Below, one piece after another: positions 1 through 8,654 of a stretch of DNA of 64,000 nt. The DNA is taken from positions 3,224,594 to 3,288,593 of the forward strand of contig CP073749.1 of NCBI GenBank assembly GCA_024398055.1, in the 5' to 3' direction. Each line of letters begins with the position of its first letter. The stretch's first letter is position 1. The notes under the pieces are model-generated. The model ran no database searches, was not told the DNA's origin, and saw only the letters and a program-made list of their open reading frames with translations. A program made the translations under genes and the position numbers. Source of the DNA: a bacterium SCSIO 12741 (GTDB lineage Bacteria; Bacteroidota; Bacteroidia; Flavobacteriales_G; Salibacteraceae).

Positions 1-608
1 GTTTGATTGTACTTGCTGTAGGTGCCGTAGGTTGACTGCCCATTGGATGTTTTCGGCCCATAGTACCCACGATTTCTTCCGTAGTAGTTGGAGCGATAAT
101 CTCCATAATGAGAACGATACGCTGGGTAGGCCAACATGTGAAACATGCTCGAAAAGAACATGTACTTTCCATAAAAAGCCCAGAAGGAATGCCCTGAAGC
201 ATCGGTTTGCCAATGGCCGTAGCGGCTGTTACCAACATAGTTCCCATAGCCGGGAGGGGCCACCGTTTTGGACAAAACACCCTCATCATTCATAGACGCC
301 ACTTCCATACCCATGTCATTTTCATGCAGGGCGAAGAAGCTTTTTGATACTTCATACCATTGCGTAGTATCCTCTCTGGCGGTACTGTCAGGAAGATGCG
401 TAATGATTTTGTACTGATGATGATACGATTTGGAAAAGCTTCCCTTTTCTTCCATATCGTACAAGAGAATGGTAAAGGGCTTCACTTTGTCATCGGTCAA
501 TTTTTTGACCATGATGTCAATTGGACTTTTCTCAAACTTCTTCTGATTTCCACAGGCAGCAACAACTACCAACAAGGCCATCAGGCTTATGGTTTTCAGG
601 TATTTCAT
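1..608 (-). CDS. Lipoprotein of unknown function, truncated by window edge
   Basis: The reading frame starts at the ATG at 608-606 and runs off the left edge after about 202 residues. It begins MKYLKTISLMALLVVVAAC, a classic lipoprotein signal peptide with the modifiable cysteine at residue 19, so the protein should be anchored in the cell envelope. The second half is rich in Tyr, Gly, Ser and Arg (repeated YG, RSHYGDYRSNYYG-like stretches), typical of surface-exposed flexible regions. The start overlaps the stop of the upstream DUF4178 gene as ATGA, which implies translational coupling. I do not recognise a named family. Its tight coupling to a DUF4178 protein suggests a shared, unknown role. 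Confidence 0.75.
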   Translation of the reverse strand, partial: MKYLKTISLMALLVVVAACGNQKKFEKSPIDIMVKKLTDDKVKPFTILLYDMEEKGSFSKSYHHQYKIITHLPDSTAREDTTQWYEVSKSFFALHENDMGMEVASMNDEGVLSKTVAPPGYGNYVGNSRYGHWQTDASGHSFWAFYGKYMFFSSMFHMLAYPAYRSHYGDYRSNYYGRNRGYYGPKTSNGQSTYGTYSKYNQ

Positions 609-1171
609 CGTATACCGGGTTTTGGTTTAATATTCTTGAACTGATCCGCCGATACCACTTTACCAATTGAAGCTTCAAATTCTTCGTCTCCCCATTGCTC
701 CACAATCAGAACGAGTTTTTCTGATTCGTCGTAATAGCTCCAGGAGATAAATTCTTCTGATTCTTCAGGACTTGTAGTGCTAACGTTCCGGTAATAGCCA
801 GAGGACTCTTCATCAAAATGATAGGTTTCACCTTCGTATTCATAGGATTCATCCGGAGATCCGGTCAAATCAATTTTGGTACCTAAGTCGGTGTCCAATT
901 CGGCTAATGGCAGGTTGCGGCTCAAGATTATTTCCAGTCCATCGTCGTTTTCTTCCATATACAGGAAGGATTCGATGCTACCAGAGGTGATCTTAAATTC
1001 TGATGTAAAACACTCATTCCCCCAATCGTACTCGTATTCCTCTTTGACCTTCCACGTCTTTCCGTCGAAATCAAACTGGTCTCCCAGTTTTAGATCGCTC
1101 ACGGTCTTTTCCGGAATATGGGTTCGGGTAAATTTCCTTTTGTCTTTATCAGAATTGCCAAACCAGCCCAT
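605..1171 (-). CDS. DUF4178 domain-containing protein
   Basis: A protein of 188 residues, acidic, without a signal peptide or membrane segment. The C-terminal part, with W-S-Y-Y followed by L-V-L-I-V-E-Q-W-G-D and an F-x-N-I-K-P ending, resembles what I recall of DUF4178, and the N-terminal LKLGDQFDFDGKTWKVKEEY fits the small beta-rich opening of that family. The function is unknown. It lies 3 bases after bioB and its stop overlaps the downstream lipoprotein start (ATGA), so it may be transcribed with the biotin genes but probably works with the lipoprotein. The family call is by pattern recognition and was not searched. Confidence 0.6.
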   Translation of the reverse strand: MGWFGNSDKDKRKFTRTHIPEKTVSDLKLGDQFDFDGKTWKVKEEYEYDWGNECFTSEFKITSGSIESFLYMEENDDGLEIILSRNLPLAELDTDLGTKIDLTGSPDESYEYEGETYHFDEESSGYYRNVSTTSPEESEEFISWSYYDESEKLVLIVEQWGDEEFEASIGKVVSADQFKNIKPKPGIR

Positions 1172-1174
1172 GGG

Positions 1175-2290
1175 TTATGCCTTGTTATCTTCCAGGGTTG
1201 GGGCTTCTACCGTTTCCTGGATGCGGTTCAATTTTCCTTTTTCTGCAGCCTTCACGTTGCGATCAATAACATGACCAGGACGACTCCATTTCGGTTTTTC
1301 CTGCATGTTCTCAATCTCGTGCGATTCTTTTTGCTTCTTCACCGGTGCCTTTGGACGAATGTCCAGAATGTCGAACAATACTTGATCGTCGCTTCTTTCC
1401 GGGTTTGGAGTAGTAAGCAGTTTTTCTCCGGCAAAAATGGAGGACGCTCCAGCCATAAAGCAAAGCGTTTGAGCTTCCTGACTCATTTCAGTTCTACCCG
1501 CTGAAAGACGGATCACTGAATTAGGCAGAATCATTCTTGCCGTGGCTACCATTCTCACCAATTCGTGCCATACTACCGGCTGTTGCTCTTCCAGAGGAGT
1601 TCCCTCTACAGCTACCAGTGCATTGATGGGTACGGACTCAGGCTGAGGATTCAATAGTGAAAGTGTATACAACATATCACAACGGTCCTTCTTCGTTTCG
1701 CCCATTCCGATAATTCCACCCGAACAAACCGTTACTCCGGTTTTTCGAACGTTTTCGATCGTATTCAAGCGGTCTTCATAACCACGGGTAGAAATTACTT
1801 TTTTGTAATACTCCTCCGAAGAATCAATATTGTGGTTGTAGGCGTACAAACCGGCGTTGGCCAATCTTTTTGCCTGGTTTTCGGTAATCATTCCCAGGGT
1901 GCAGCATACTTCCATACCCAGTTCATTGACCTTTTCAACCATTTCTACCACCTGATCAAACTCTTCTCCATCCCGAACATTTCTCCAGGCGGCACCCATA
2001 CATAGGCGAGATGAACCCTCTTTTTGTGCCTTTTTGGCCAAGGCTTCAACCACGCGAACGCTCATCAGATCATTGTTTTCAATGCCAGTAGAGTACCGCG
2101 CCGATTGAGGGCAATATCCACAGTCTTCAGAACAGTTACCTGTTTTAATGGAGAGCAGGGTACTTACCTGAATCTCGTTAGGATCATTCATTTGACGATG
2201 CACTCCAGCGGCCTGGAATACCAGATCCATAAGGGGTGTATCATAAAGCTTATATATATCTTCTTTCGACCAGTTTCTTTTAATTTCCAT
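1175..2290 (-). CDS. bioB: Biotin synthase BioB
   Basis: Radical SAM enzyme that inserts sulfur into dethiobiotin to make biotin, the last step of the pathway. The radical SAM cysteine cluster CSEDCGYC is at residues 53-60 (Cys53, Cys57, Cys60), followed by PQSARYSTGI as in known BioB. Later conserved segments include YNHNIDSSEEYY, GGIIGMGETKKDR and RLSAGRTEM. Length is 371 residues, slightly longer than the usual 320-350 because of a charged C-terminal tail (residues about 320-371). The ATG start overlaps the end of the ketoacyl synthase gene by 11 bases, so it is the last biotin gene of the operon. Confidence 0.97.
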   Translation of the reverse strand: MEIKRNWSKEDIYKLYDTPLMDLVFQAAGVHRQMNDPNEIQVSTLLSIKTGNCSEDCGYCPQSARYSTGIENNDLMSVRVVEALAKKAQKEGSSRLCMGAAWRNVRDGEEFDQVVEMVEKVNELGMEVCCTLGMITENQAKRLANAGLYAYNHNIDSSEEYYKKVISTRGYEDRLNTIENVRKTGVTVCSGGIIGMGETKKDRCDMLYTLSLLNPQPESVPINALVAVEGTPLEEQQPVVWHELVRMVATARMILPNSVIRLSAGRTEMSQEAQTLCFMAGASSIFAGEKLLTTPNPERSDDQVLFDILDIRPKAPVKKQKESHEIENMQEKPKWSRPGHVIDRNVKAAEKGKLNRIQETVEAPTLEDNKA

Positions 2291-3476
2291 GCAGTTTTTC
2301 CCAGTTTCTTTGGATTAATACACTTATTGCATTTCCTCCAAATCCAATTGCATTTACCAATATTCGATTAATTGGGCCGGTTAGATTACAAGAATACAAA
2401 GGATTTTGGATAAAATATTGTTCGCTTAATATATTCACAGCCATTTCAAGACTGAGCATTCCTGAGGCTCCAAACGTATGTCCAATTTTCCATTTATTGG
2501 AGGTGAGTGCTGGAATCTCAGGGCCAAAAAGGCGTTCAATAGCGGTTCGTTCGGCCAGGTCTCCTGCCTTAGTTCCCGGTGCATGAAGCACTACGGCATC
2601 AATTTCATTCAAGGGTATTCCGTCGGTGGCTGCTTTCATGGCCTCATATAAGCCTTGGCCGTCTCTATCTATGGAAGTGTGTCCGTCGATAGATTCTCGT
2701 GCCACTCCGATTTGTTTTACGTAGGCCAAAACGTTTTCGGGTTCAGGATTACGTTCAAGTAGGGCCATGGCAGCGCCTTCGCCCAACACCATCGTGTTTT
2801 GAGTTTTGTCCCAAACCATGGACTGACAAGGAAATTCTTGAGTGGTGTCTGTCTGAAGCGCTTTGATGGCCTTCATTTGGGCCATGGTAAATGGCGTTAA
2901 CGCCGCTTCTGATCCACCGGCCAGAAAATATTTCCCCTCTCCATTTTGCAACCACATACAGGCATTGACCAAAGCGTGGAGCGAGGTGCTGCAAGTAATG
3001 GATAAGGAGCTGTTGTAATGCTGGCTTCTCAAGTCCTGGGCTACCCAATAAGATAGATTTCCCAAGGTGGTAAGTGGAGAGGTTAAAGGATGAGTTTTCT
3101 GTTGCTCGTGCGTGAGAAATCGTTCGTGCTCACGTTCCCAGGTTTCGGTAGCGCCTCTTGAGGACCCAATAAACACACCACACTCCTTTCGGGATTCTTC
3201 GGTGAGCACAGATGCAGCTTGACGAGAGGCGTAAAGTGCCAAAAGAACCGACCGATCCAGGCGTTCGTAATTTCGGTTTTCGTCCCGAATTTGTGAAACG
3301 ATCTTTTCTGTGGAATCTTCAAGCGAGCCTACCCAAAATTCTTGGTCATCAAAAGTTTTGCGAACCAAAGCTGATTCGCCATTTCTATAAGCTTCAACAA
3401 TTTGTTCAGCTGTATGCCCAAGAGGAGACAGACTTCCCCAATTCCGAATCCCTATATTTTCAAATCGCAAGGTCAA
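2280..3476 (-). CDS. Divergent FabF-like beta-ketoacyl synthase in the biotin operon
   Basis: A 398-residue thiolase-fold condensing enzyme related to FabF/KAS II. The nucleophile is visible as Cys162 in SITCSTSLHAL. The second catalytic His and its lysine are present as SNKWKIGHTFGASG (Lys328, His333). The first catalytic His, which in FabF lies in NAHGTST, appears replaced: the aligned segment reads LHAPGTKAGD, with Pro300 in the His position and His298 two residues earlier. It lies between bioA (14 bases upstream) and bioB (11-base overlap), and no bioC, bioH, bioW, bioI or KAS III-type bioZ is in the cluster. It may therefore take part in making or loading the pimeloyl moiety; this is inference. 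The only suitable start is TTG at 3476. General fatty-acid synthesis is the alternative role. Confidence 0.8.
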   Translation of the reverse strand: MTLRFENIGIRNWGSLSPLGHTAEQIVEAYRNGESALVRKTFDDQEFWVGSLEDSTEKIVSQIRDENRNYERLDRSVLLALYASRQAASVLTEESRKECGVFIGSSRGATETWEREHERFLTHEQQKTHPLTSPLTTLGNLSYWVAQDLRSQHYNSSLSITCSTSLHALVNACMWLQNGEGKYFLAGGSEAALTPFTMAQMKAIKALQTDTTQEFPCQSMVWDKTQNTMVLGEGAAMALLERNPEPENVLAYVKQIGVARESIDGHTSIDRDGQGLYEAMKAATDGIPLNEIDAVVLHAPGTKAGDLAERTAIERLFGPEIPALTSNKWKIGHTFGASGMLSLEMAVNILSEQYFIQNPLYSCNLTGPINRILVNAIGFGGNAISVLIQRNWEKLHGN

Positions 3477-3490
3477 AATCGGCCGCGAAT

Positions 3491-4765
3491 TTAAAGCTCA
3501 TCCAGGGAATGAAGGATGGTCTCGTAAATTTTCTCCAAAGACTCATTAGAGGTGCACAGTGGAGGAAGAATGTAGACCACATTTCCGAGTGGACGAAGCA
3601 GGACGCCGCGCTCGAGGTAAAAGTTGTACAGAATATCCCGAATGGAGTTGAAGTAGCTCGTTTCTCCAGTGGTTTTTACCTCCAGGGCCAAAATGGTTCC
3701 TCGGGCTCTTACGTGCTTCACGCGAGGATGACTTTCCAGTTTTTGAGCAAAGGCTTCATGCTTTTGAGCAATTCGATTCACCTTTTCCTCTGTTTCAGGC
3801 TTAACCATTAGGTCTAAACTGGCCAACGCAGCAGCACACCCTACCGGGTTTCCGGTGTAGGAATGTCCGTGGTACAAAGTTTTGGTCACGTCGTCAGAGT
3901 AGAAGCCCATAAAAACTTCCTCGGTACACGTGGTCAAGGCGAGGGGAAGTGTTCCTCCCGTTAAGCCTTTCGACAGGGCCATGATATCTGGATCCGTTTC
4001 GAGCCAATCGGAGGCAAACTTTTTTCCAGTTCGGTAAAATCCGGTCATCACCTCATCAGCAATACAGAATACACCTTCACTTTGACAAGCGCGAATCAAT
4101 CCATCCAGCCCAGCTGGAGAATACATACGCATACCTGATGCTCCTTGAACTAAGGGTTCATAGATAAAGGCCGCCACCTCATGTTCGTCAAGCACTTTTT
4201 TCAAAGCTTCAAGTGAACGGTTTTCATCCCCTTCGTAAGGAACCGGAATATGAATTACATCGAATAGGTATTCGGAGTAGAGCCCAGCCAAAAATTCGGA
4301 GTCTCCGATAGACATGGTTCCAAACGTTTCCCCATGAAAAGCGCCTTCCAAAGCAATAATCTTGGTTCGCTTTTCTCCCTTATTCTTGAAGAATTGAATG
4401 GCCATCTTCAACCCGATTTCTACAGCAGTTGAGCCATTGTCGGAAAAGAAGAAACGACTTTGACTATTCGGTAAAAGAGGTAAAAGACGTTCGCAAAGTT
4501 CTACGGCTGGTTCATGAGTGAAACCGGAGAAGATTACGTGCTCCAGGGTTTGAAGCTGCTTGTGAATCGTATCAGCAATATGTTGATTCGAGTGCCCGTG
4601 CAAAGTCACCCACCAGGAGGATACGGCGTCAATGTATTTTTTGCCATCCGCATCAAACAGAAATTCATCCTTTCCATGGGTTATAGCAATAGGGTCTCCA
4701 GCCGTTTTGGCTTGAGAATAGGGATGCCAAACTAAGCGCTTATCCCGTTCTAATAAATCATTCAT
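3491..4765 (-). CDS. bioA: Adenosylmethionine-8-amino-7-oxononanoate aminotransferase BioA
   Basis: PLP-dependent class III aminotransferase that converts 8-amino-7-oxononanoate to 7,8-diaminononanoate, usually with S-adenosylmethionine as amino donor. The 424-residue length is typical. The N-terminal RLVWHPYSQ, SSWWVTLHGHSN, the FFSDNGSTAVEIGLKMA glycine segment, IADEVMTGFYRTG and the PLP-lysine segment ALSKGLTGGTLPL are all characteristic of BioA and not of other class III enzymes. The start overlaps the end of bioD by 8 bases, placing it in the biotin operon. Confidence 0.97.
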   Translation of the reverse strand: MNDLLERDKRLVWHPYSQAKTAGDPIAITHGKDEFLFDADGKKYIDAVSSWWVTLHGHSNQHIADTIHKQLQTLEHVIFSGFTHEPAVELCERLLPLLPNSQSRFFFSDNGSTAVEIGLKMAIQFFKNKGEKRTKIIALEGAFHGETFGTMSIGDSEFLAGLYSEYLFDVIHIPVPYEGDENRSLEALKKVLDEHEVAAFIYEPLVQGASGMRMYSPAGLDGLIRACQSEGVFCIADEVMTGFYRTGKKFASDWLETDPDIMALSKGLTGGTLPLALTTCTEEVFMGFYSDDVTKTLYHGHSYTGNPVGCAAALASLDLMVKPETEEKVNRIAQKHEAFAQKLESHPRVKHVRARGTILALEVKTTGETSYFNSIRDILYNFYLERGVLLRPLGNVVYILPPLCTSNESLEKIYETILHSLDEL

Positions 4766-5399
4766 TGAAAAGCGATTTTAAAAGTTGGGGTCTCAATTGA
4801 TCGGCGGCTTGTTTGATGGTTTCAGGAGTTACTTCCTCTAACTCAGGAATGCAACCCAATTCTTTTAATCCAGTCATGTCCAAAATGACGGATTTACTTT
4901 CAGCGTTTTCTTCTCCGTTGAATACGATACCCGCGACTTCAATTCCGCGATTTTTTAATACTTCGGCAGAAAGCAGGGTGTGGTTAATACTGCCCAAGTA
5001 ATACCGAGAGATCAAGATAACAGGAACCTGGAGCTCCTGAATCAAATCAAGTAGGGTAATGGTATCGTTTAAGGGAACCAGCAATCCACCTGCTCCCTCA
5101 ATGAGCAGGGTAGAATTTACGGGTTCTGGAGTTTTAAAGTCCTTGATCTCAATTTGAACATTCTCCCGGGCTGCTGCGGCATGAGGAGACATGGGATGTT
5201 CCAGGCGATGGCGTTCCGGGTGAATATGTAATTGAGGGTGGCTTACCCATTCTTCAATCTTATGGCTGTCTGAATAATCGAGTTCTCCAGCCTGAATGGG
5301 TTTCCAGTAATCTGCTTTCAGAGCCTCGGTTAAGATGGCGCTGCTAACGGTTTTTCCGATTTCCGTTCCGATCCCGGAGACAAAAAATGTGTGCTTCAT
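4758..5399 (-). CDS. bioD: Dethiobiotin synthase BioD
   Basis: ATP-dependent carboxylase that closes the ureido ring of biotin (7,8-diaminononanoate to dethiobiotin). The P-loop variant GIGTEIGKT is at about residues 9-17, followed by YWKPIQAGE, the LEHPMSPHAAAARE substrate loop and the IEGAGGLLVPL segment typical of BioD. Length, 213 residues, is normal. Its ATG overlaps the stop of bioF (ATGA, 5396-5399) and its end overlaps bioA by 8 bases. Confidence 0.96.
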   Translation of the reverse strand: MKHTFFVSGIGTEIGKTVSSAILTEALKADYWKPIQAGELDYSDSHKIEEWVSHPQLHIHPERHRLEHPMSPHAAAARENVQIEIKDFKTPEPVNSTLLIEGAGGLLVPLNDTITLLDLIQELQVPVILISRYYLGSINHTLLSAEVLKNRGIEVAGIVFNGEENAESKSVILDMTGLKELGCIPELEEVTPETIKQAADQLRPQLLKSLFNE

Positions 5400-6504
5400 G
5401 AGACGTGTTTTTGAAAGGTTTCCAACAAGTCGTCGATGTCTTTTGTTCGATTATAGGCGTGGAGGGAAACACGTATTCTTTCCATTCCCTCAGGAACAGT
5501 CGGGTGGAGGATAGGAACTACCCGAAATCGATTTCGGGTAAGCTCAACTGCCGCTTCTCGAACTTGATCGTTTCCGGAAACGGGTAAGTATTGAATCGGA
5601 GAGTGGTCTTGAAAAGGCAAATTCAAAGACCGGGCTAATGCTCCGTAATGATCGATGTTGCGCAACAAATCCACTTGCTTTTGACGATCTCGCTGCACCA
5701 GTTCCAAACTGACCAGAATATCGGCTACTGCACTTTCTGAAAGAGCAGTAGTGTATATGAGCGATCGGGCAAAATTGATCAGGTAATCCTTGGTTCTGGG
5801 GAGCATAAAATCATCCCGCCATGTGTGCCCCAGGCTTTACCCAAACCAAGCATTCGGATAAAACAATTTTGCTGTTCTTTTTCAAATACCGAATCCAAGT
5901 ATTCTAATCCGGCAGAATGGGCTTCGTCAAGAATTACGTAGGCGCCAAACTCTTCGGCCAATCGATTCACTCCAGCGAGTGGAGCCAGGTCGCCATCCAT
6001 AGAATACACCGATTCCAGAGCAATGTAGATATTCCCTTCAGCAGCTTCCATTTTTTTGCGCAAATCCATCAAGTTGTTGTGCTTAAACTTGACTGATCGG
6101 GCATGAGATAGTCGAATTCCATCTCGAATGGAAGCGTGGCACCACTCGTCGTAAATGACGGTGTCGCCTTTTTGAGGAATACTGGAAAAAATTCCCAGAT
6201 TAGCGTCATACCCGGAGTTAAATAGCAAGGCATCTTCCGATTGGAAAAATGCTGCCATGTGGGTTTCAGCCTGAATGTACAGGGCATGGTTACCAGAAAT
6301 CAACCGGGACCCACCGGAACCTGCTCGGGACTCTGCCCCAAAAAATTGTTTTTTGATTTTGTTGCGATCCGGATGCTGAGACAGACCCAGGTAGTCATTC
6401 GAGCAAAAATCGATTTGTCCGGGTAATCCGGTGCGAAGGGTCCGAAGCTTATTGGCTTCCTCCCGTTCTTCCAATTTTCGATCAATGTGGGTAGGGATTC
6501 TCAA
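5396..6504 (-). CDS. bioF: 8-amino-7-oxononanoate synthase BioF, interrupted by an apparent one-base frameshift
   Basis: PLP-dependent alpha-oxoamine synthase joining pimeloyl thioester and alanine, the first committed step of biotin ring assembly. The N-terminal frame (6504-5779) has DFCSNDYLGLSQHP, FNSGYDANLGIF, YDEWCHASIRDGIRLS, ESVYSMDGDLAPL and LDEAHSAG, then stops just after GLGKAWGTHGGMIL. The C-terminal frame (5806-5396) resumes with KDYLINFARSLIYTTA and continues to the normal end. Adding one base in the GGGG run at 5798-5801 (plus strand) fuses them into a 369-residue protein of ordinary length. The first frame starts at TTG 6504, which gives a BioF-like N terminus (KLEEREEANKLRTL). 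It heads the operon, 107 bases after htpG. A true pseudogene is possible, but a sequence error is more likely. Confidence 0.85.
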
Positions 6505-6551
6505 AAGTAACGTGCATCCAAAAGAAGTCTAAGCAAGACTTCGGGCAGCCG

Positions 6552-6579
6552 AAAACAGGAGAAATCAGTCTCCTGTTTT
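6552..6579 (-). terminator. Stem-loop terminator downstream of htpG
   Basis: A perfect 10-base-pair inverted repeat (AAAACAGGAG at 6552-6561 and CTCCTGTTTT at 6570-6579) with an 8-base loop lies between the end of htpG and the start of bioF. The AT arms give a U-rich 3' side in either direction. It would end htpG transcripts and separate them from the biotin operon. Confidence 0.75.
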
Positions 6580-6611
6580 TGACGCCACAAATGTAGTAGG
6601 GAAATTCGGGA

Positions 6612-8504
6612 TTAATCGATCAAATCCACACTTCGCTTAATAAAATCGGTTAGGGCTTGCCCAGTGAGCATTCCCTGCGATAAAAGAGCCAGGTCCACCG
6701 CTTGTTTGGCCAGGTTTTCCTGCTTACTCTCATCCGATTCAATCAACATTTTGCTAATCAATGGGTGATTGGCATTCACAACCAGATTCATCATTTCTGG
6801 CAGGTTGCCCATACCCATCATGCCACCGCCAACTTCGCTCTGCTCTTTCATTCGACGCATAAACTCAGGACGAGTGATCAACAAGGGACTTTCCGCTTCA
6901 TTCAGGTTTTCGATCGCTACGCTGAATTTTTCTTTACCCGCAACTTTTTCGATCAATTCAGAAAGTGACTTCTCCTGATCATCGGTCAGGTTGTGTTTGC
7001 TTACCTCTTCTTTCTGGATCAATTTTTCAAGGGTATCGGAATCGATGCGGGCAAAACGTAGTTTTTCCATTTTACCTTCCAACTGCTGGATGAGGTGAGA
7101 TACCAATGGACCAGCCAGCTGAACTACTTCATAACCTTTGGCTTTTGCAGCCTCGATATAGGTATGTTGTTCTTCTTTATCCGAAGTGTAAAGAACGATT
7201 TGATTACCGTCTTTATCCGTTTGATTTTCTTTGATTTTTTCCTGGTATTCTTCCAGCGTGTGGTAGCTATCGTCGATGCCTTTTAGCAAGTAAGAAGCCT
7301 TGGACTTGTCGAAGAATTTTTCTTCAGTAAGCATTCCGTATTCCATGAAGATGCGGATATCATCCCATTTGCTTTCAAAATCTTCACGGTCTTTTTTGAA
7401 CATGGACTGAAGCTTATCAGCTACCTTTTTGGTAATATGTCCACTGATCTTTTTCACGTTTCCGTCGCTCTGCAGGTAAGAACGCGATACGTTCAATGGA
7501 ATATCCGGAGAGTCAATTACACCGTGAAGTAGGGTCAAAAATTCAGGGACAATTCCCTCTACGCTATCAGTAATGAATACCTGGTTGCTGTAAAGCTGAA
7601 TTTTGTTTTTCTGCAATTGCAGGTTATGCGCATTGCTCAGCTTTGGGAAGTATAGAATTCCAGTCAGGTTGAAGGGGTAATCAACGTTCAAGTGAATGTT
7701 GAACAATGGCTCTTCGAAGGTAGTTGGATACAACTCACGGTAGAAGCTGTTGTAATCCTCCGAGGTCAAATCCATCGGCTTTTTGGTCCAGGCAGGAGCA
7801 GGATTGTTCACCACGTTGGCTACTTTTTCCTCTACCTTCTTTACATTTCCTTCTTCGTCTTTGTTTCCTTCTGGATCGTCAATCCAATTGGATTTCTCTC
7901 CAAACTGAATGGATACAGGCAAGAATTTACAGTACTTATCGAGGATACCTGAAATGCGGTTATCTTCCAAAAACTCCAAACTGTCTTCAGCAATGTGAAG
8001 CGTGATTTCCGTTCCACGATCCGTTTTATCGGATGGAGAAACCGTAAATTCAGGGTCTCCTTCACATTCCCATATAACGGCAGGTGCATCTGTATGAGAC
8101 TTGGTATTGACCACTACTTTGTCGGCAACCATAAAGGCTGAATAGAATCCCAATCCAAAGTGACCAATGATTTGCTCTGCCTGTCCTTCGTATTTCTGAA
8201 CGAACTCTTCTGCTCCGGAGAAGGCAACCTGGTTTAGGTATTTTTCCACTTCCTCTTCGCTCATTCCAATACCGCGGTCTGTGATGGTAATGGTTTTGGC
8301 CTCTTTGTTCACTGCAACCTGGATGGTGGTGTCACCCATTTCCCCTTTAAACTCACCCAAATTGCTCAGGGTTTTAAGTTTTTGAGTAGCATCTACTGCG
8401 TTGGAAACTAACTCTCTCAGAAATATTTCGTGATCCGAGTAGAGGAACTTCTTGATGATAGGAAAAATGTTATCAGCTTGTACGTTTATTTTACCGCTTG
8501 CCAT
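6612..8504 (-). CDS. htpG: Molecular chaperone HtpG (Hsp90)
   Basis: Cytosolic Hsp90-type ATP-dependent chaperone. From the ATG at 8504 it is 630 residues, the normal bacterial length. The N-terminal GHKL ATPase motifs are clear: ELVSNAVDA, TDRGIGMSEEE, IGHFGLGFYSAFMVADKV and TDRGTEITLHI. The middle-domain segment LPLNVSRSYLQ-like (here IPLNVSRSYLQSD) and the C-terminal dimerisation part LLSQGMLTGQALTDF follow. The frame stays open 46 codons further upstream, but that extension is not family-like; MASGKINVQADNIFP is the usual start. It is monocistronic, with a stem-loop after it. Confidence 0.96.
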   Translation of the reverse strand: MASGKINVQADNIFPIIKKFLYSDHEIFLRELVSNAVDATQKLKTLSNLGEFKGEMGDTTIQVAVNKEAKTITITDRGIGMSEEEVEKYLNQVAFSGAEEFVQKYEGQAEQIIGHFGLGFYSAFMVADKVVVNTKSHTDAPAVIWECEGDPEFTVSPSDKTDRGTEITLHIAEDSLEFLEDNRISGILDKYCKFLPVSIQFGEKSNWIDDPEGNKDEEGNVKKVEEKVANVVNNPAPAWTKKPMDLTSEDYNSFYRELYPTTFEEPLFNIHLNVDYPFNLTGILYFPKLSNAHNLQLQKNKIQLYSNQVFITDSVEGIVPEFLTLLHGVIDSPDIPLNVSRSYLQSDGNVKKISGHITKKVADKLQSMFKKDREDFESKWDDIRIFMEYGMLTEEKFFDKSKASYLLKGIDDSYHTLEEYQEKIKENQTDKDGNQIVLYTSDKEEQHTYIEAAKAKGYEVVQLAGPLVSHLIQQLEGKMEKLRFARIDSDTLEKLIQKEEVSKHNLTDDQEKSLSELIEKVAGKEKFSVAIENLNEAESPLLITRPEFMRRMKEQSEVGGGMMGMGNLPEMMNLVVNANHPLISKMLIESDESKQENLAKQAVDLALLSQGMLTGQALTDFIKRSVDLID

Positions 8505-8600
8505 TTTTTCAGATTTTATCTTGTTTTCAATTGAATTTCGTGTGGTTAGGGCCAAGTCAAGCCTTGTGCCAGAGTAGGGGAGGGTGACAGAATGGCGGAA

Positions 8601-8635
8601 TTGAACAAAGTCCATCTTCAATTCTTCTATATTTG
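8601..8635 (+). promoter_or_regulatory. Bacteroidota-type promoter for pepE
   Basis: TTG at 8601-8603 and TATATTTG at 8628-8635 match the Bacteroidota -33 TTG / -7 TAnnTTTG promoter pattern with a 24-base spacer, slightly longer than the common spacing. The start codon of pepE is 19 bases beyond the -7 element, giving a short leader. Confidence 0.5.
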
Positions 8636-8654
8636 GCGCCAAAATGTTATTTCT

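Noticed and set aside
8504-8642. Longer htpG start 46 codons upstream
   Set aside because: The extension is not seen in HtpG families and overlaps the divergent pepE promoter; the ATG at 8504 gives the conserved N terminus.
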